A stretch of 64,000 bases of DNA from Diplolepis rosae (Eukaryota; Arthropoda; Insecta; Hymenoptera; Diplolepididae): contig JAPYXD010000699.1 of assembly GCA_030998225.1 (NCBI GenBank), positions 124,001-188,000 of the forward strand, read 5' to 3'. This document shows positions 23,501 to 38,160 of the stretch, piece after piece. Position numbers and translations under genes: made by a program. Below the pieces are notes generated by a model, which was given only the letters and a program-made list of their open reading frames with translations, searched no databases and was not told the origin of the DNA. Position 1 is the first letter of the stretch. Every line of letters begins with the position of its first letter.

Positions 23501-26500
23501 ACGAAAAGTAAAAATGTCCACATACTACGAAATGTTTGAGTAATGTTTAGTTTCGAACCTTGAAACGTGCAAGCTTAATAAACTTAAAAATCGTAATTAC
23601 ACTTTCGTAGGATAAGTACGAAGTTATATTGTTCGGTTTCATCTTTTCATGCTATATTGAATCGTGTATTATCGAAGATTTCAGATACCAGAATAACAGT
23701 TTTTAGCTTCACGAGAAGTGAAAATATTCACATTTTATGCAATGTTTGCATATTGTCTAGTGTCGAACCTAAAAAGGTGAATTTTGTCAAAATCCTAAAA
23801 ATCGTATCCGCATTTTCGTATGTTAAACAAAAAGTTTTATTGTTCGCTTCCATCATTTTATGCTATATTGAATCGTGTATTATCGAAGATGTCAAATACC
23901 AGAATAACAGTTTTTAGCTTCATGAGAAGTGAAATTATTCTCATTTTATGCAATGTTTGCATATTGTCTAGTGTCGAACCTAAAAAAGTGAGTTATGTGA
24001 AAAACCTAAAAATCGGATCCTCATTTTCGCATGTTAAACAAAAAGTTTTATTGTTCGCTTTCATCCTTTTATGCTATATTGAATCGTGTATTATCAAAAA
24101 TATCAAGTATGCGAATAACTTTTTTTAGCATCACGAGAAGTAAAAATGTTCACTAACTACGCAATGTTTGAGTAATGTTTAGTTTCGAACCTTGAAACCT
24201 GCATGCTTAATAAACTGAAAAATCGTATTTACACTTTCGTAGGTTAAGCACGAAGTTATATTGTTCGGTTTCATCCTTTCATGCTATATTGAATCGTGTA
24301 TTATTGAAGATGTCAATTACCAAAATAACAGTTTTTAGCTTCACGAGAATTGAAAATGTTCACATATTATGCAATGTTTGCATATTGTCTAGTGTCGAAC
24401 CTAAAAAAGTGAATTATGTCAAAATCCTAAAAATCGTATCCGCATTTTCGTATGTTAAACAAAAAGTTTTATTGTTCGCTTCCATCCTTTTATGCTGTAT
24501 TGAATCGTGTATTATCGAAGATGTCAAATACCAGAATAACAGTTTTTAGCTTCACGAGAAGTGAACTAGTGTCGAACCTAAAAAAGTGAGTTATGTGAAA
24601 AACCTAAAAATCGTATCCTCATTTTCGCATGTTAAACAAAAAGTTTTATTGTTCGCTTCCATCCTTTTATGCTATATTGAATCGTGTAGTATCAAAAATA
24701 TCAAGTATGCGAATAACTGTTTTTAGCATCACGAGAAGTAAAAATGTTCACATACTACGGAATGTTTGAGTAATGTTTAGTTTCGAACCTTGAAACCTGC
24801 ATGCTTAATAAACTGAAAAATCGTATTTACACTTTCGTAGGTTAAGCACGAAGTTATATTGTTCGGTTTCATCCTTTCATGTTATATTGAAAAGCGTATT
24901 ATCGAAGATGTCAAATACCAGAATAACAGTTTTTAGCTTCACGAGAAGTGAAAATGTTCACATATTATGCAATGTTTGCATATTGTCTAGTGTCGAACCT
25001 AAAAAGGTGAATTTTGTCAAAAACCTAAAAATCGTATCCGCATTTTCGTATGTTAAACAAAAAGTTTTATTGTTCGCTTTCATCCTTTCGTGCTATATTG
25101 AATCGTGTATTATCGAAGATTTCAAATACTAGAATGACAGTTTTTAGCTTCACGAGAAGTGAAAATATTCACATATTATGCAATGTTTGTATATTGTCTA
25201 GTGTCGAACCTAAAAAAGTGAATTTTGCCAAAAACCTAAAAATCGTATTCGCATTTTCGTATGTTAAACAAGAAGTTTTATTGTTCGCTTTCATCCTTTT
25301 TTGCTATATTGAATCGTGTATTATCGAAGATGTCAAATACCAGAATAACAGTTTTTAGCTTCATGAGAAGTGAAATTATTCTAATATTATGCAATGTTTG
25401 CATATTGTCTAGTGTCGAACCTAAAAAAGTGAGTTATGTGAAAAACCTAAAAATCAGATCCTCATTTTCGCATGTTAAACAAAAAGTTTTATTGTTCGCT
25501 TTCATCCATTTATGCTATATTGAATCGTGTATTATCAAAAATGTCAAGTATGCGAATAACTGTTTTTAGCATCACGAGAAGTAAAAATGTTCACATATTA
25601 CGCAATGTTTGAGTAATGTTTAGTTTCGAACCTTGAAACCTGCATGCTTAATAAACTGAAAAATCGTATTTACACTTTCGTAGGTTAAGCACGAAGTTAT
25701 ATTGTTCGGTTTCATCCTTTCATGCTATATTGAATCGTGTATTATTGAAGATGTCAATTACCAGAATAACAGTTTTTAGCTTCACGAGAATTGAAAATGT
25801 TCACATATTATGCAATTTTTGCATATTGTCTAGTGTCGAACCTAAAAAAGTGAATTATGTCAAAATCCTAAAAATCGTATCCGCATTTTCGTATGTTAAA
25901 CAAAAAGTTTTATTGTTCGGTTTCATCCTTTTATGCTATATTGAATCGTGTATTATCGAAGATGTCAAATACCAGAATAACAGTTTTTAGCTTCACGAGA
26001 AGTGAAAATGTTCACATATTATGCAATGTTTGCATATTGTCTAGTGTCGAACCTAAAAAAGTGAATTATGTGAAAAACCTAAAAATCGGATCCTCATTTT
26101 CGCATGTTAAACAAAAAGTTTTATTGTTCGCTTTCATCCTTTTATGCTATATTGAATCGTGTATTATCGAAGATGTCAAATACCAGAATAACAGTTTTTA
26201 GCGTCACGAGAAATAAAAATGTTCACATACTACGGAATGTTTGAGTAATGTTTAGTTTCGAACCTTGAAACCTGCATGCTTAATAAACTGAAAAATCGTA
26301 TTTACACTTTCGTAGGTTAAGTACGAAGTTATATTGTTCGGTTTCATTCTTTTATGCTATATTGAATCGTGTATTATCGAAGATTTCAGATACCAGAATA
26401 ACAGTTTTTAGCTTCACGAGAAGTGAAAATATTCACATTTTATGCAATGTTTGCATATTGTCTAGTGTCGAACCTAAAAAAGTCAGTTATGTCAAAAACC

Positions 26501-28336
26501 TAAAAATCGTATCCGCATTTTCGCATGATAAACAAAAAGTTTTATTGTTCGCTTTCATCCTTTTATGCTATATTGAATCGTGTATTATCGAAGATGTCAT
26601 ATACCAGAATAACAGTTTTTAGCTTCACGAGATGTGAAAATATTCACATATTTTGCTATGTTAGCATATTGTCTAGTGTCGAACCTAACAAAGTGAATTT
26701 GGTCAAAAACCTAAAAATCGTATCCGCATTTTCGTATGTTAAACAAAAAGTTTTATTGTTCGCTTCCATCCTTTTTATGCTATATTGAATCGTGTATTAT
26801 CGAAGATGTCAAATACCAGAATAATAGTTTTTAGCTTAATGAGAAGTGAAATTATTCTCATATTATGCAATGTTTGCATGTTGTCTAGTGTCGAACCTAA
26901 AAAAGTGAGTTATGTCAAAAACCTAAAAATCGTATCCGCATTTTCGCATGATAAACAAAAAGTTTTATTGTTCGCTTTCATCCTTTCATGCTATATTGAA
27001 TCGTGTATTATCGAAGATGTCAAATACCAGAATAACAGTTTTTAGCTTCACGAGAAGTGAAAATGTTTACATATTATGCAATGTTTGCATATTGTCTAGT
27101 GTCGAACCTAAAAAAGTGAGTTATGTCAAAAACCTAAAAATCGTATCCGCATTTTCGCATGTTAAACAAAAAGATTTATTGTTCGCTTTCATCCTTTTAT
27201 GCTATATTGAATCGTGTATTATCGAAGATGTCAAATACCAGAATAACAGTTTTTAGCGTCACGAGAAATAAAAATGTTCAAATACTACGCAACGTTTTAG
27301 TAATGTTTAGTTTCGAACCTTGAAACGTGCATGCTTAATAAACTGAAAAATCGTATTTACACTTTCGTAGGTTAAGCACGAAGTTATATTGTTCGGTTTC
27401 ATCCTTTCATGCTATATTGAATCGTGTATTATCGATGTTGCCAAATATGAGAATAACAGTTTTTAGCTTCACGAGAAGTGAACTAGTGTCGAACCTAAAA
27501 AAGTGAATTATGTCAAAAACCTAAAAATCGTATCCTCATTTTCGCATGTTAAACAAAAAGTTTTATTCTTCGCTTTCATCCTTCTATGCTATATTGAATC
27601 GTGTATTATCAAAAATATCAAATATGCGAATAATTGTTTTTAGCATCACGAAAAGTAAAAATGTCCACATACTACGAAATGTTTGAGTAATGTTTAGTTT
27701 CGAACCTTGAAACGTGCAAGCTTAATAAACTTAAAAATCGTAATTACACTTTCGTAGGATAAGTACGAAGTTATATTGTTCGGTTTCATCTTTTCATGCT
27801 ATATTGAATCGTGTATTATCGAAGATTTCAGATACCAGAATAACAGTTTTTAGCTTCACGAGAAGTGAAAATATTCACATTTTATGCAATGTTTGCATAT
27901 TGTCTAGTGTCGAACCTAAAAAAGTGAGTTATGTGAAAAACCTAAAAATCGGATCCTCATTTTCGCATGTTAAACAAAAAGTTTTATTGTTCGCTTTCAT
28001 CCTTTTATGCTATATTGAATCGTGTATTATCAAAAATATCAAGTATGCGAATAACTTTTTTAGCATCACGAGAAGTAAAAATGTTCACTAACTACGCAAT
28101 GTTTGAGTAATGTTTAGTTTCGAACCTTGAAACCTGCATGCTTAATAAACTGAAAAATCGTATTTACACTTTCGTAGGTTAAGCACGAAGTTATATTGTT
28201 CGGTTTCATCCTTTCATGCTATATTGAATCGTGTATTATTGAAGATGTCAATTACCAAAATAACAGTTTTTAGCTTCACGAGAATTGAAAATGTTCACAT
28301 ATTATGCAATGTTTGCATATTGTCTAGTGTCGAACC
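20524..28336. repeat. Mosaic satellite region built from shuffled higher-order blocks
   Basis: This region reuses segments of the 3303-bp repeat and of the 6790-8185 block at irregular spacing. The gcgtcacgagaaataaaaat unit recurs at about 18787, 23110 and 27257 (4323 and 4147 bp), which equals 21 and 20 full units once three and two 34-bp deletions are added back. Joints between blocks fall near 20524, 21250, 22216, 23110, 24890, 26202 and 27257. The unit at 26202 is a visible hybrid, starting gcgtcacgagaaataaaaat and continuing as a different B unit. No gene is evident. Confidence 0.75.
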
Positions 28337-29731
28337 TAAAAAAGTGAATTATGTCAAAATCCTAAAAATCGTACCCGCATTTTCGTATGTTAAACATAAG
28401 TTTTATTGTTCGCTTCCATCCTTTTATGCTGTATTGAATCGTGTATTATCGAAGATGTCAAATACCAGAATAACAGTTTTTAGCTTCACGAGAAGTGAAC
28501 TAGTGTCGAACCTAAAAAAGTGAGTTATGTGAAAAACCTAAAAATCGTATCCTCATTTTCGCATGTTAAACAAAAAGTTTTATTGTTCGCTTCCATCCTT
28601 TTATGCTATATTGAATCGTGTAGTATCAAAAATATCAAGTATGCTAATAACTGTTTTTAGCATCACGAGAAGTAAAAATGTTCACATACTACGGAATGTT
28701 TGAGTAATGTTTAGTTTCGAACCTTGAAACCTGCATGCTTAATAAACTGAAAAATCGTATTTACACTTTCGTAGGTTAAGTACGAAGTTATATTGTTCGG
28801 TTTCATTCTTTTATGCTATATTGAATCGTGTATTATCGAAGATTTCAGATACCAGAATAACAGTTTTTAGCTTCACGAGAAGTGAAAATATTCACATTTT
28901 ATGCAATGTTTGCATATTGTCTAGTGTCGAACCTAAAAAAGTCAGTTATGTCAAAAACCTAAAAATCGTATCCGCATTTTCGCATGATAAACAAAAAGTT
29001 TTATTGTTCGCTTTCATCCTTTTATGCTATATTGAATCGTGTATTATCGAAGATGTCATATACCAGAATAACAGTTTTTAGCTTCACGAGATGTGAAAAT
29101 ATTCACATATTTTGCTATGTTAGCATATTGTCTAGTGTCGAACCTAACAAAGTGAATTTGGTCAAAAACCTAAAAATCGTATCCGCATTTTCGTATGTTA
29201 AACAAAAAGTTTTATTGTTCGCTTCCATCCTTTTATGCTATATTGAATCGTGTATTATCGAAGATGTCAAATACCAGAATAATAGTTTTTAGCTTCATGA
29301 GAAGTGAAATTATTCTCATATTATGCAATGTTTGCATGTTGTCTAGTGTCGAACCTAAAAAAGTGAGTTATGTCAAAAACCTAAAAATCGTATCCGCATT
29401 TTCGCATGATAAACAAAAAGTTTTATTGTTCGCTTTCATCCTTTCATGCTATATTGAATCGTGTATTATCGAAGATGTCAAATACCAGAATAACAGTTTT
29501 TAGCTTCACGAGAAGTGAAAATGTTTACATATTATGCAATGTTTGCATATTGTCTAGTGTCGAACCTAAAAAAGTGAGTTATGTCAAAAACCTAAAAATC
29601 GTATCCGCATTTTCGCATGTTAAACAAAAAGTTTTATTGTTCGCTTTCATCCTTTTATGCTATATTGAATCGTGTATTATCGAAGATGTCAAATATCAGA
29701 ATAACAGTTTTTAGCTTCACGAGAAGTAAAA
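28337..29731. repeat. Second copy of the 6790-8185 block
   Basis: It matches 6790-8185 at a shift of 21546 bp, with a few differences such as gttaaacataag near 28393, where two bases are lost and a 99-codon open frame results. Beyond about 29731 the two copies separate: here gtaaaaatgttcac, there gtgaaaatctttac. Confidence 0.85.
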
Positions 29732-30764
29732 ATGTTCACATATTATGCAATGTTTGTATATTGTTTAGTGTCGAACCTAAAAGAGTGAATTTTGTCAAAA
29801 ACCTAAAAATCGCATTCGCATTTTCGTATGATCAACAAAAAGTTTTATTGTTTGCTGTCGTCGTTTTGTCCTATACAGAATCGTGTATTATCTAAGTTAT
29901 GATTAATAAATTGAAAAATCGTATTTACACTTTCGAAGGCTAAGTACGAAGTTATATCCTTTTATGCTATAATGAATCGTGTATTTTCGAAGATGTCAAA
30001 TACCAGAATAACAGTTTTTAGCTTCGCGAGAAGTGAAAATCTTTACATATTATGCAATCTTTGCATATTGTCTAGTATCGAACCTAAAAAAGTGAGTTAT
30101 GTCAAAAACCTAAAAATCGTATCCGCATTTTCGCATGTTAAAAAAAGTTTTATTGTTCGCTTTCATCCTTTTATGCTATGTTGAATCGTGTATTATCGAA
30201 GATGTCATATACCAGAATAACAGTTTTTAGCTTCACGAGATGTGAAAATGTTCACATATTATGCAATGTTTGTATATTGTTTAGTGTCGAACCTAAAAGA
30301 GTGAATTTTGTCAAAAACCTAAAAATCGCATTCGCATTTTCGTATGATCAACAAAAAGTTTTATTGTTTGCTTTCATCCTTTCATGCTATATTGAATCGT
30401 GTATTATCGAAGATGTCAAATACCAGAATAACAGTTTTTAGCTTCACGAGAAGTGAAAATGTTTACATATTATGCAATGTTTGCATATTGTCTAGTGTCG
30501 AACCTAAAAAAGTGAGTTATGTCAAAAACCTAAAAATCGTATCCGCATTTTCGCATGTTAAAAAAAAGTTTTATTGTTCGCTTTCATCCTTTTATGCTAT
30601 GTTGAATCGTGTATTATCGAAGATGTCATATACCAGAATAACAGTTTTTAGCTTCACGAGATGTGAAAATATTCACATATTTTGCTATGTTAGCATATTG
30701 TCTAGTGTCGAACCTAACAAAGTGAATTTGGTCAAAAACCTAAAAATCGTATCCGCATTTTCGT
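29732..30764. repeat. Satellite array with irregular units
   Basis: It contains a half-length B unit near 29886. Just after it, near 29956, gttatatccttttatgc lacks the usual ttgttcgctttca. The following A units have shortened A-tracts (near 30140 and 30560), which fuse the frames of neighbouring units (172 codons at 30344-30862). No gene is evident. Confidence 0.8.
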
Positions 30765-33700
30765 ATGTTAAACAAAAAGTTTTATTGTTCGCTTCCATCC
30801 TTTTATGCTATATTGAATCGTGTATTATCGAAGATGTCAAATACCAGAATAACAGTTTTTAGCTTCACGAGAAGTGAAAATGTTTACATATTATGCAATG
30901 TTTGCATGTTGTCTATTGTCGAACCTAAAAGAGTGAATTATGTCAGAAATCTAAAAATCGTATCCGCATTTTCGTATGTTCAACAAAAAGTTTTATTGTT
31001 TGCTGTCTTCGTTTTTTTCTATATTGAATCGTGTATTATCGAAGTTATGCTTAATAAACTGAAAAATCGTATTTACACTTTCGAAGGCTAAGTACGAAGT
31101 TATATTGTTCGCTTTCATCCTTTTATGCTATATTAAATCGTGTATTATCAAAAATATCAAATATGCGAATAACTGTTTTTAGCATCACGAGAAGTAAAAA
31201 TGTTCACATACTACGCAATGTTTGAGTAATGTTTAGTTTCGAACCTTGAAACGTGCATGCTTAATAAACTGCAAAATCGTATTTACACTTTCGTAGGTTA
31301 AGCACGAAGTTATATTGTTCGGTTTCATTCTTTTATGCTATATTGAATCGTGTATTATCGAAGATTTCAGATACCAGAATAACAGTTTTTAGCTTCACGA
31401 GAAGTGAAAATATTCACATATTATGCAATGTTTGCATATTGTCTAGTGTCGAACCTAAAAAGGTGAATTTTGTCAAAAACCTAAAAATCGTATCCGCATT
31501 TTCGTATGTTAAACAAAAAGTTTTATTGTTCGCTTTCATCCTTTCGTGCTATATTGAATCGTGTATTATCGAAGATTTCAAATACTAGAATGACAGTTTT
31601 TAGCTTCACGAGAAGTGAAAATATTCACATATTATGCAATGTTTGCATATTGTCTAGTGTCGAACCTAAAAAAGTGAATTTTGTCAAAAACCTAAAAATC
31701 GTATCCGCATTTTCGTATGTTAAACAAAAAGCTTTATTGTTCGGTTTCATCCTTTTTTACTATATTGAATCGTGTATTCTCGAAGATGTCAAATACCAGA
31801 ATAACAGTTTTTAGCTTCATGAGAAGTGAAATTATTCTCATATTATGCAATGTTTGCATATTGTCTAGTGTCGAACCTAAAAAAGTGAGTTATGTGAAAA
31901 ACCTAAAAATCAGATCCTCATTTTCGCATGTTAAACAAAAAGTTTTATTGTTCGCTTTCATCCATTTATGCTATATTGAATCGTGTATTATCAAAAATGT
32001 CAAGTATGCGAATAACTGTTTTTAGCATCACGAGAAGTAAAAATGTTCACATACTACGCAATGTTTGAGTAATGTTTAGTTTCGAACCTTGAAACCTGCA
32101 TGCTTAATAAACTGAAAAATCGTATTTACACTTTCGTAGGTTAAGCACGAAGTTATATTGTTCGGTTTCATCCTTTCATGCTATATTGAATCGTGTATTA
32201 TTGAAGATGTCAATTACCAGAATAACAGTTTTTAGCTTCACGAGAATTGAAAATGTTCACATATTATGCAATTTTTGCATATTGTCTAGTGTCGAACCTA
32301 AAAAAGTGAATTATGTCAAAATCCTAAAAATCGTATCCGCATTTTCGTATGTTAAACAAAAAGTTTTATTGTTCGGTTTCATCCTTTTATGCTATATTGA
32401 ATCGTGTATTATCGAAGATGTCAAATACCAGAATAACAGTTTTTAGCTTCACGAGAAGTGAAAATGTTCACATATTATGCAATGTTTGCATATTGTCTAG
32501 TGTCGAACCTAAAAAAGTGAGTTATGTCAAAAACCTAAAAATCGTATCCGCATTTTCGCATGTTAAAAAAAAGTTTTATTGTTCGCTTTCATCCTTTTAT
32601 GCTATATTGAATCGTGTATTATCGAAGATGTCATATACCAGAATAACAGTTTTTAGCTTCACGAGATGTGAAAATATTCACATATTTTGCTATGTTAGCA
32701 TATTGTCTAGTGTCGAACCTAACGAAGTGAATTTGGTCAAAAACCTAAAAATCGTATCCGCATTTTCGTATGTTAAACAAAAAAGTTTTATTGTTCGCTT
32801 CCATCCTTTTATGCTATATTGAATCGTGTATTATCGAAGATGTCAAATACCAGAATAACAGTTTTTAGCTTCACGAGAAGTGAAAATGTTTACATATTAT
32901 GCAATGTTTGCATGTTGTCTATTGTCGAACCTAAAAGAGTGAATTTTGTCAAAAACCTAAAAATCGCATTCGCATTTTCGTATGTTCAACAAAAAGTTTT
33001 ATTGTTTGCTGTCGTCGTTTTGTTCTATACAGAATCGTGTATTATCGAAGTTATGCTTAATAAACTGAAAAATCGTATTTACACTTTCGAAGGCTAAGTA
33101 CGAAGTTATATTGTTCGCTTTCATCCTTTTATGCTATATTAAATCGTGTATTATCAAAAATATCAAATATGCGAATAACTGTTTTTAGCATCACGAGAAG
33201 TAAAAATGTTCACATACTACGCAATGTTTGAGTAATGTTTAGTTTCGAACCTTGAAACGTGCATGCTTAATAAACTGAAAAATCGTATTTAAACTTTCGT
33301 AGGTTAAGCACGAAGTTATATTGTTCGGTTTCATTCTTTTATGCTATATTGAATCGTGTATTATCGAAGATTTCAGATACCAGAATAACAGTTTTTAGCT
33401 TCACGAGAAGTGAAAATATTCACATATTATGCAATGTTTGCATATTGTCTAGTGTCGAACCTAAAAAGGTGAATTTTGTCAAAAACCTAAAAATCGTATC
33501 CGCATTTTCGTATGTTAAACAAAAAGTTTTATTGTTCGCTTTCATCCTTTCGTGCTATATTGAATCGTGTATTATCGAAGATTTCAAATACTAGAATGAC
33601 AGTTTTTAGCTTCACGAGAAGTGAAAATATTCTCATATTATGCAATGTTTGCATATTGTCTAGTGTCGAACCTAAAAAAGTGAGTTATGTGAAAAACCTA

Positions 33701-36700
33701 AAAATCAGATACTCATTTTCGCATGTTAAACAAAAAGTTTTATTGTTCGCTTTCATCCATTTATGCTATATTGAATCGTGTATTATCAAAAATGTCAAGT
33801 ATGCGAATAACTGTTTTTAGCATCACGAGAAGTAAAACTGTTCACATACTACGCAATGTTTGAGTAATGTTTAGTTTCGAACCTTGAAACCTGCATGCTT
33901 AATAAACTGAAAAATCGTATTTACACTTTCGTAGGTTAAGCACGAAGTTATATTGTTCGGTTTCATCCTTTCATGCTATATTGAATCGTGTATTATTGAA
34001 GATGTCAATTACCAGAATAACAGTTTTTAGCTTCACGAGAATTGAAAATGTTCACATATTATGCAATTTTTGCATATTGTCTAGTGTCGAACCTAAAAAA
34101 GTGAATTATGTCAAAATCCTAAAAATCGTATCCGCATTTTCGTATGTTAAACAAAAAGTTTTATTGTTCGGTTTCATCCTTTTATGCTATATTGAATCGT
34201 GTATTATCGAAGATGTCAAATACCAGAATAACAGTTTTTAGCTTCACGAGAAGTGAAAATGTTCACATATTATGCAATGTTTGCATATTGTCTAGTGTCG
34301 AACCTAAAAAAGTGAGTTATGTCAAAAACATAAAAATCGTATCCGCATTTTCGCATGTTAAAAAAGTTTTATTGTTCGCTTTCATCCTTTTATGCTATAT
34401 TGAATCGTGTATTATCGAAGATGTCATATACCAGAATAACAGTTTTTAGCTTCACGAGATGTGAAAATATTCACATATTTTGCTATGTTAGCATATTGTC
34501 TAGTGTCGAACCTAACGAAGTGAATTTGGTCAAAAACCTAAAAATCGTATCCGCATTTTCGTATGTTAAACAAAAAGTTTTATTGTTCGTTTCCATCCTT
34601 TTATGCTATATTGAATCGTGTATTATCGAAGATGTCAAATACCAGAATAACAGTTTTTAGCTTCACGAGAAGTGAAAATGTTTACATATTATGCAATGTT
34701 TGCATGTTGTCTATTGTCGAACCTAAAAGAGTGAATTTTGTCAAAAACCTAAAAATCGCATTCGCATTTTCGTATGTTCAACAAAAAAGTTTTATTGTTT
34801 GCTGTCGTCGTTTTGTTCTATACAGAATCGTGTATTATCTAAGTTATGCTTAATATACTGAAAAATCGTATTTACACTTTCGAAGGCTAAGTACGAAGTT
34901 ATATTGTTCGCTTTCATCCTTTTATGCTATATTAAATCGTGTATTATCAAAAATATCAAATATGCGAATAACTGTTTTTAGCATCACGAGAAGTAAAAAT
35001 GTTCACATACTACGCAGTGTTTGAGTAATGTTTAGTTTTGAACCTTGAAACGTGAATGCTTAATAAACTGAAAAATCGTATTTACACTTTCGTAGGTTAA
35101 GCACGAAGTTATATTGTTCCGTTTTCATTCTTTTATGCTATATTGAATCGTGTATTATCGAAGATTTCAGATACCAGAATAACAGTTTTTAGCTTCACGA
35201 GAAGTGAAAATATTCACATATTATGCAATGTTTGCATATTGTCTAGTGTCGAACCTAAAAAGGTGAATTTTGTCAAAAACCTAAAAATCGTATCCGCATT
35301 TTCGTATGTTAAACAAAAAGTTTTATTGTTCGCTTTCATCCTTTCGTGCTATATTGAATCGTGTATTATCGAAGATTTCAAATACTAGAATGACAGTTTT
35401 TAGCTTCACGAGAAGTGAAAATATTCACATATTATGCAATGTTTGCATATTGTCTAGTGTCGAACCTAAAAAAGTGAATTTTGTCAAAAACCTAAAAACC
35501 GTATCCGCATTTTCGTATGTTAAACAAAAAGCTTTATTGTTCGGTTTTCATCCTTTTTTGCTATATTGAATCGTGTATTCTCGAAGATGTCAAATACCAG
35601 AATAACAGTTTTTAGCTTCATGAGAAGTGAAATTATTCTCATATTATGCAATGTTTGCATATTGTGTAGTGTCGAACCTAAAAAAGTGAGTTATGTGAAA
35701 AACCTAAAAATCAGATCCTCATTTTCGCATGTTAAACAAAAAGTTTTATTGTTCGCTTTCATCTATTCATGGTATATTGAATCGTGTATTATCAAAAATA
35801 TCAATTATGCGAATAACTGTTTTTAGCATCACGAGAAGTAAAAATGTTCACATACTACGCAATGTTTGAGTAATGTTTAGTTTCGATCCTTGAAACCTGC
35901 ATGCTTAATAAACTGAAAAATCGTATTTACACTTTCGTAGGTTAAGCACGAAGTTATATTGTTCGGTTTCATCCTTTCATGCTATATTGAATCGTGTATT
36001 ATTGAAGATGTCAATTACCAGAATAACAGTTTTTAGCTTCACGAGAATTGAAAATGTTCACATATTATGCAATTTTTGCATATTGTCTAGTGTCGAACCT
36101 AAAAAAGTGAATTATGTCAAAATCCTAAAAATCGTATCCGCATTTTCGTATGTTAAACAAAAAGTTTTATTGTTCGGTTTCATCCTTTTATGCTATATTG
36201 AATCGTGTATTATCGAAGATGTCAAATACCAGAATAACAGTTTTTAGCTTCACGAGAAGTGAAAATGTTCACATATTTTGCTATGTTAGCATATTGTCTA
36301 GTGTCGAACCTAACGAAGTGAATTTGGTCAAAAACCTAAAAATCGTATCCGCATTTTCGTATGTTAAACAAAAAGTTTTATTGTTCGTTTCCATCCTTTT
36401 ATGCTATATTGAATCGTGTATTATCGAAGATGTCAAATACCAGAATAACAGTTTTTAGCTTCACGAGAAGTGAAAATGTTTACATATTATGCAATGTTTG
36501 CATGTTGTCTATTGTCGAACCTAAAAGAGTGAATTTTGTCAAAAACCTAAAAATCGCATTCGCATTTTCGTATGTTCAACAAAAAGTTTTATTGTTTGCT
36601 GTCGTCGTTTTGTTCTATACAGAATCGTGTATTATCGAAGTTATGCTTAATAAACTGAAAAATCGTATTTACACTTTCGAAGGCTAAGTACGAAGTTATA

Positions 36701-38160
36701 TTGTTCGCTTTCATCCTTTTATGCTATATTAAATCGTGTATTATCAAAAATATCAAATATGCGAATAACTGTTTTTAGCATCACGAGAAGTAAAAATGTT
36801 CACATACTACGCAATGTTTGAGTAATGTTTAGTTTCGATCCTTGAAACGTGCATGCTTAATAAACTGAAAAATCGTATTTACACTTTCGTAGGTTAAGCA
36901 CGAAGTTATATTGTTCGGTTTCATTCTTTTATGCTATATTGAATCGTGTATTATCGAAGATTTCAGATACCAGAATAACAGTTTTTAGCTTCACGAGAAG
37001 TGAAAATATTCACATATTATGCAATGTTTGCATATTGTCTAGTGTCGAACCTAAAAAGGTGAATTTTGTCAAAAACCTAAAAATCGTATCCGCATTTTCG
37101 TATGTTAAACAAAAAGTTTTATTGTTCGCTTTCATCCTTTCGTGCTATATTGAATCGTGTATTATCGAAGATTTCAAATACTAGAATGACAGTTTTTAGC
37201 TTCACGAGAAGTGAAAATATTCACATATTATGCAATGTTTGCATATTGTCTAGTGTCGAACCTAAAAAAGTGAATTTTTGTCAAAAACCTAAAAACCGTA
37301 TCCGCATTTTCGTATGTTAAACAAAAAGCTTTATTGTTCGGTTTCATCCTTTTTTGCTATATTGAATCGTGTATTCTCGAAGATGTCAAATACCAGAATA
37401 ACAGTTTTTAGCTTCATGAGAAGTGAAATTATTCTCATATTATGCAATGTTTGCATATTGTGTAGTGTCGAACCTAAAAAAGTGAGTTATGTGAAAAACC
37501 TAAAAATCAGATCCTCATTTTCGCATGTTAAACAAAAAGTTTTATTGTTCGCTTTCATCCATTTATGCTATATTGAATCGTGTATTATCAAAAATGTCAA
37601 GTATGCGAATAACTGTTTTTAGCATCACGAGAAGTAAAAATGTTCACATACTACGCAATGTTTGAGTAATGTTTAGTTTCGAACCTTGAAACCTGCATGC
37701 TTAATAAACTGAAAAATCGTATTTACACTTTCGTAGGTTAAGCACGAAGTTATATTGTTCGGTTTCATCCTTTCATGCTATATTGAATCGTGTATTATTG
37801 AAGATGTCAATTACCAGAATAACAGTTTTTAGCTTCACGAGAATTGAAAATGTTCACATATTATGCAATTTTTGCATATTGTCTAGTGTCGAACCTAAAA
37901 AAGTGAATTATGTCAAAATCCTAAAAATCGTATCCGCATTTTCGTATGTTAAACAAAAAGTTTTATTGTTCGGTTTCATCCTTTTATGCTATATTGAATC
38001 GTGTATTATCGAAGATGTCAAATACCAGAATAACAGTTTTTAGCTTCACGAGAAGTGAAAATGTTCACATATTATGCAATGTTTGCATATTGTCTAGTGT
38101 CGAACCTAAAAAAGTGAATTATGTGAAAAACCTAAAAAATCGGATCCTCATTTTCGCATG
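30765..38160. repeat. Higher-order repeat of about 2006/1795 bp, second block (four copies)
   Basis: Half-length B joints fall near 31041, 33047, 34840 and 36637, giving spacings of 2006, 1793 and 1797 bp. The long and short versions differ by one 211-bp unit. Copy 2 has lost one A unit at about 33620-33650 (unit hybrid with ttagcttcacgagaagtgaa followed by aatattctcatatt). Copy 3 has lost a different one at about 36265-36280 (gaaaatgttcacatattttgc). These are clean single-unit losses by unequal exchange. No gene is evident. Confidence 0.88.
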
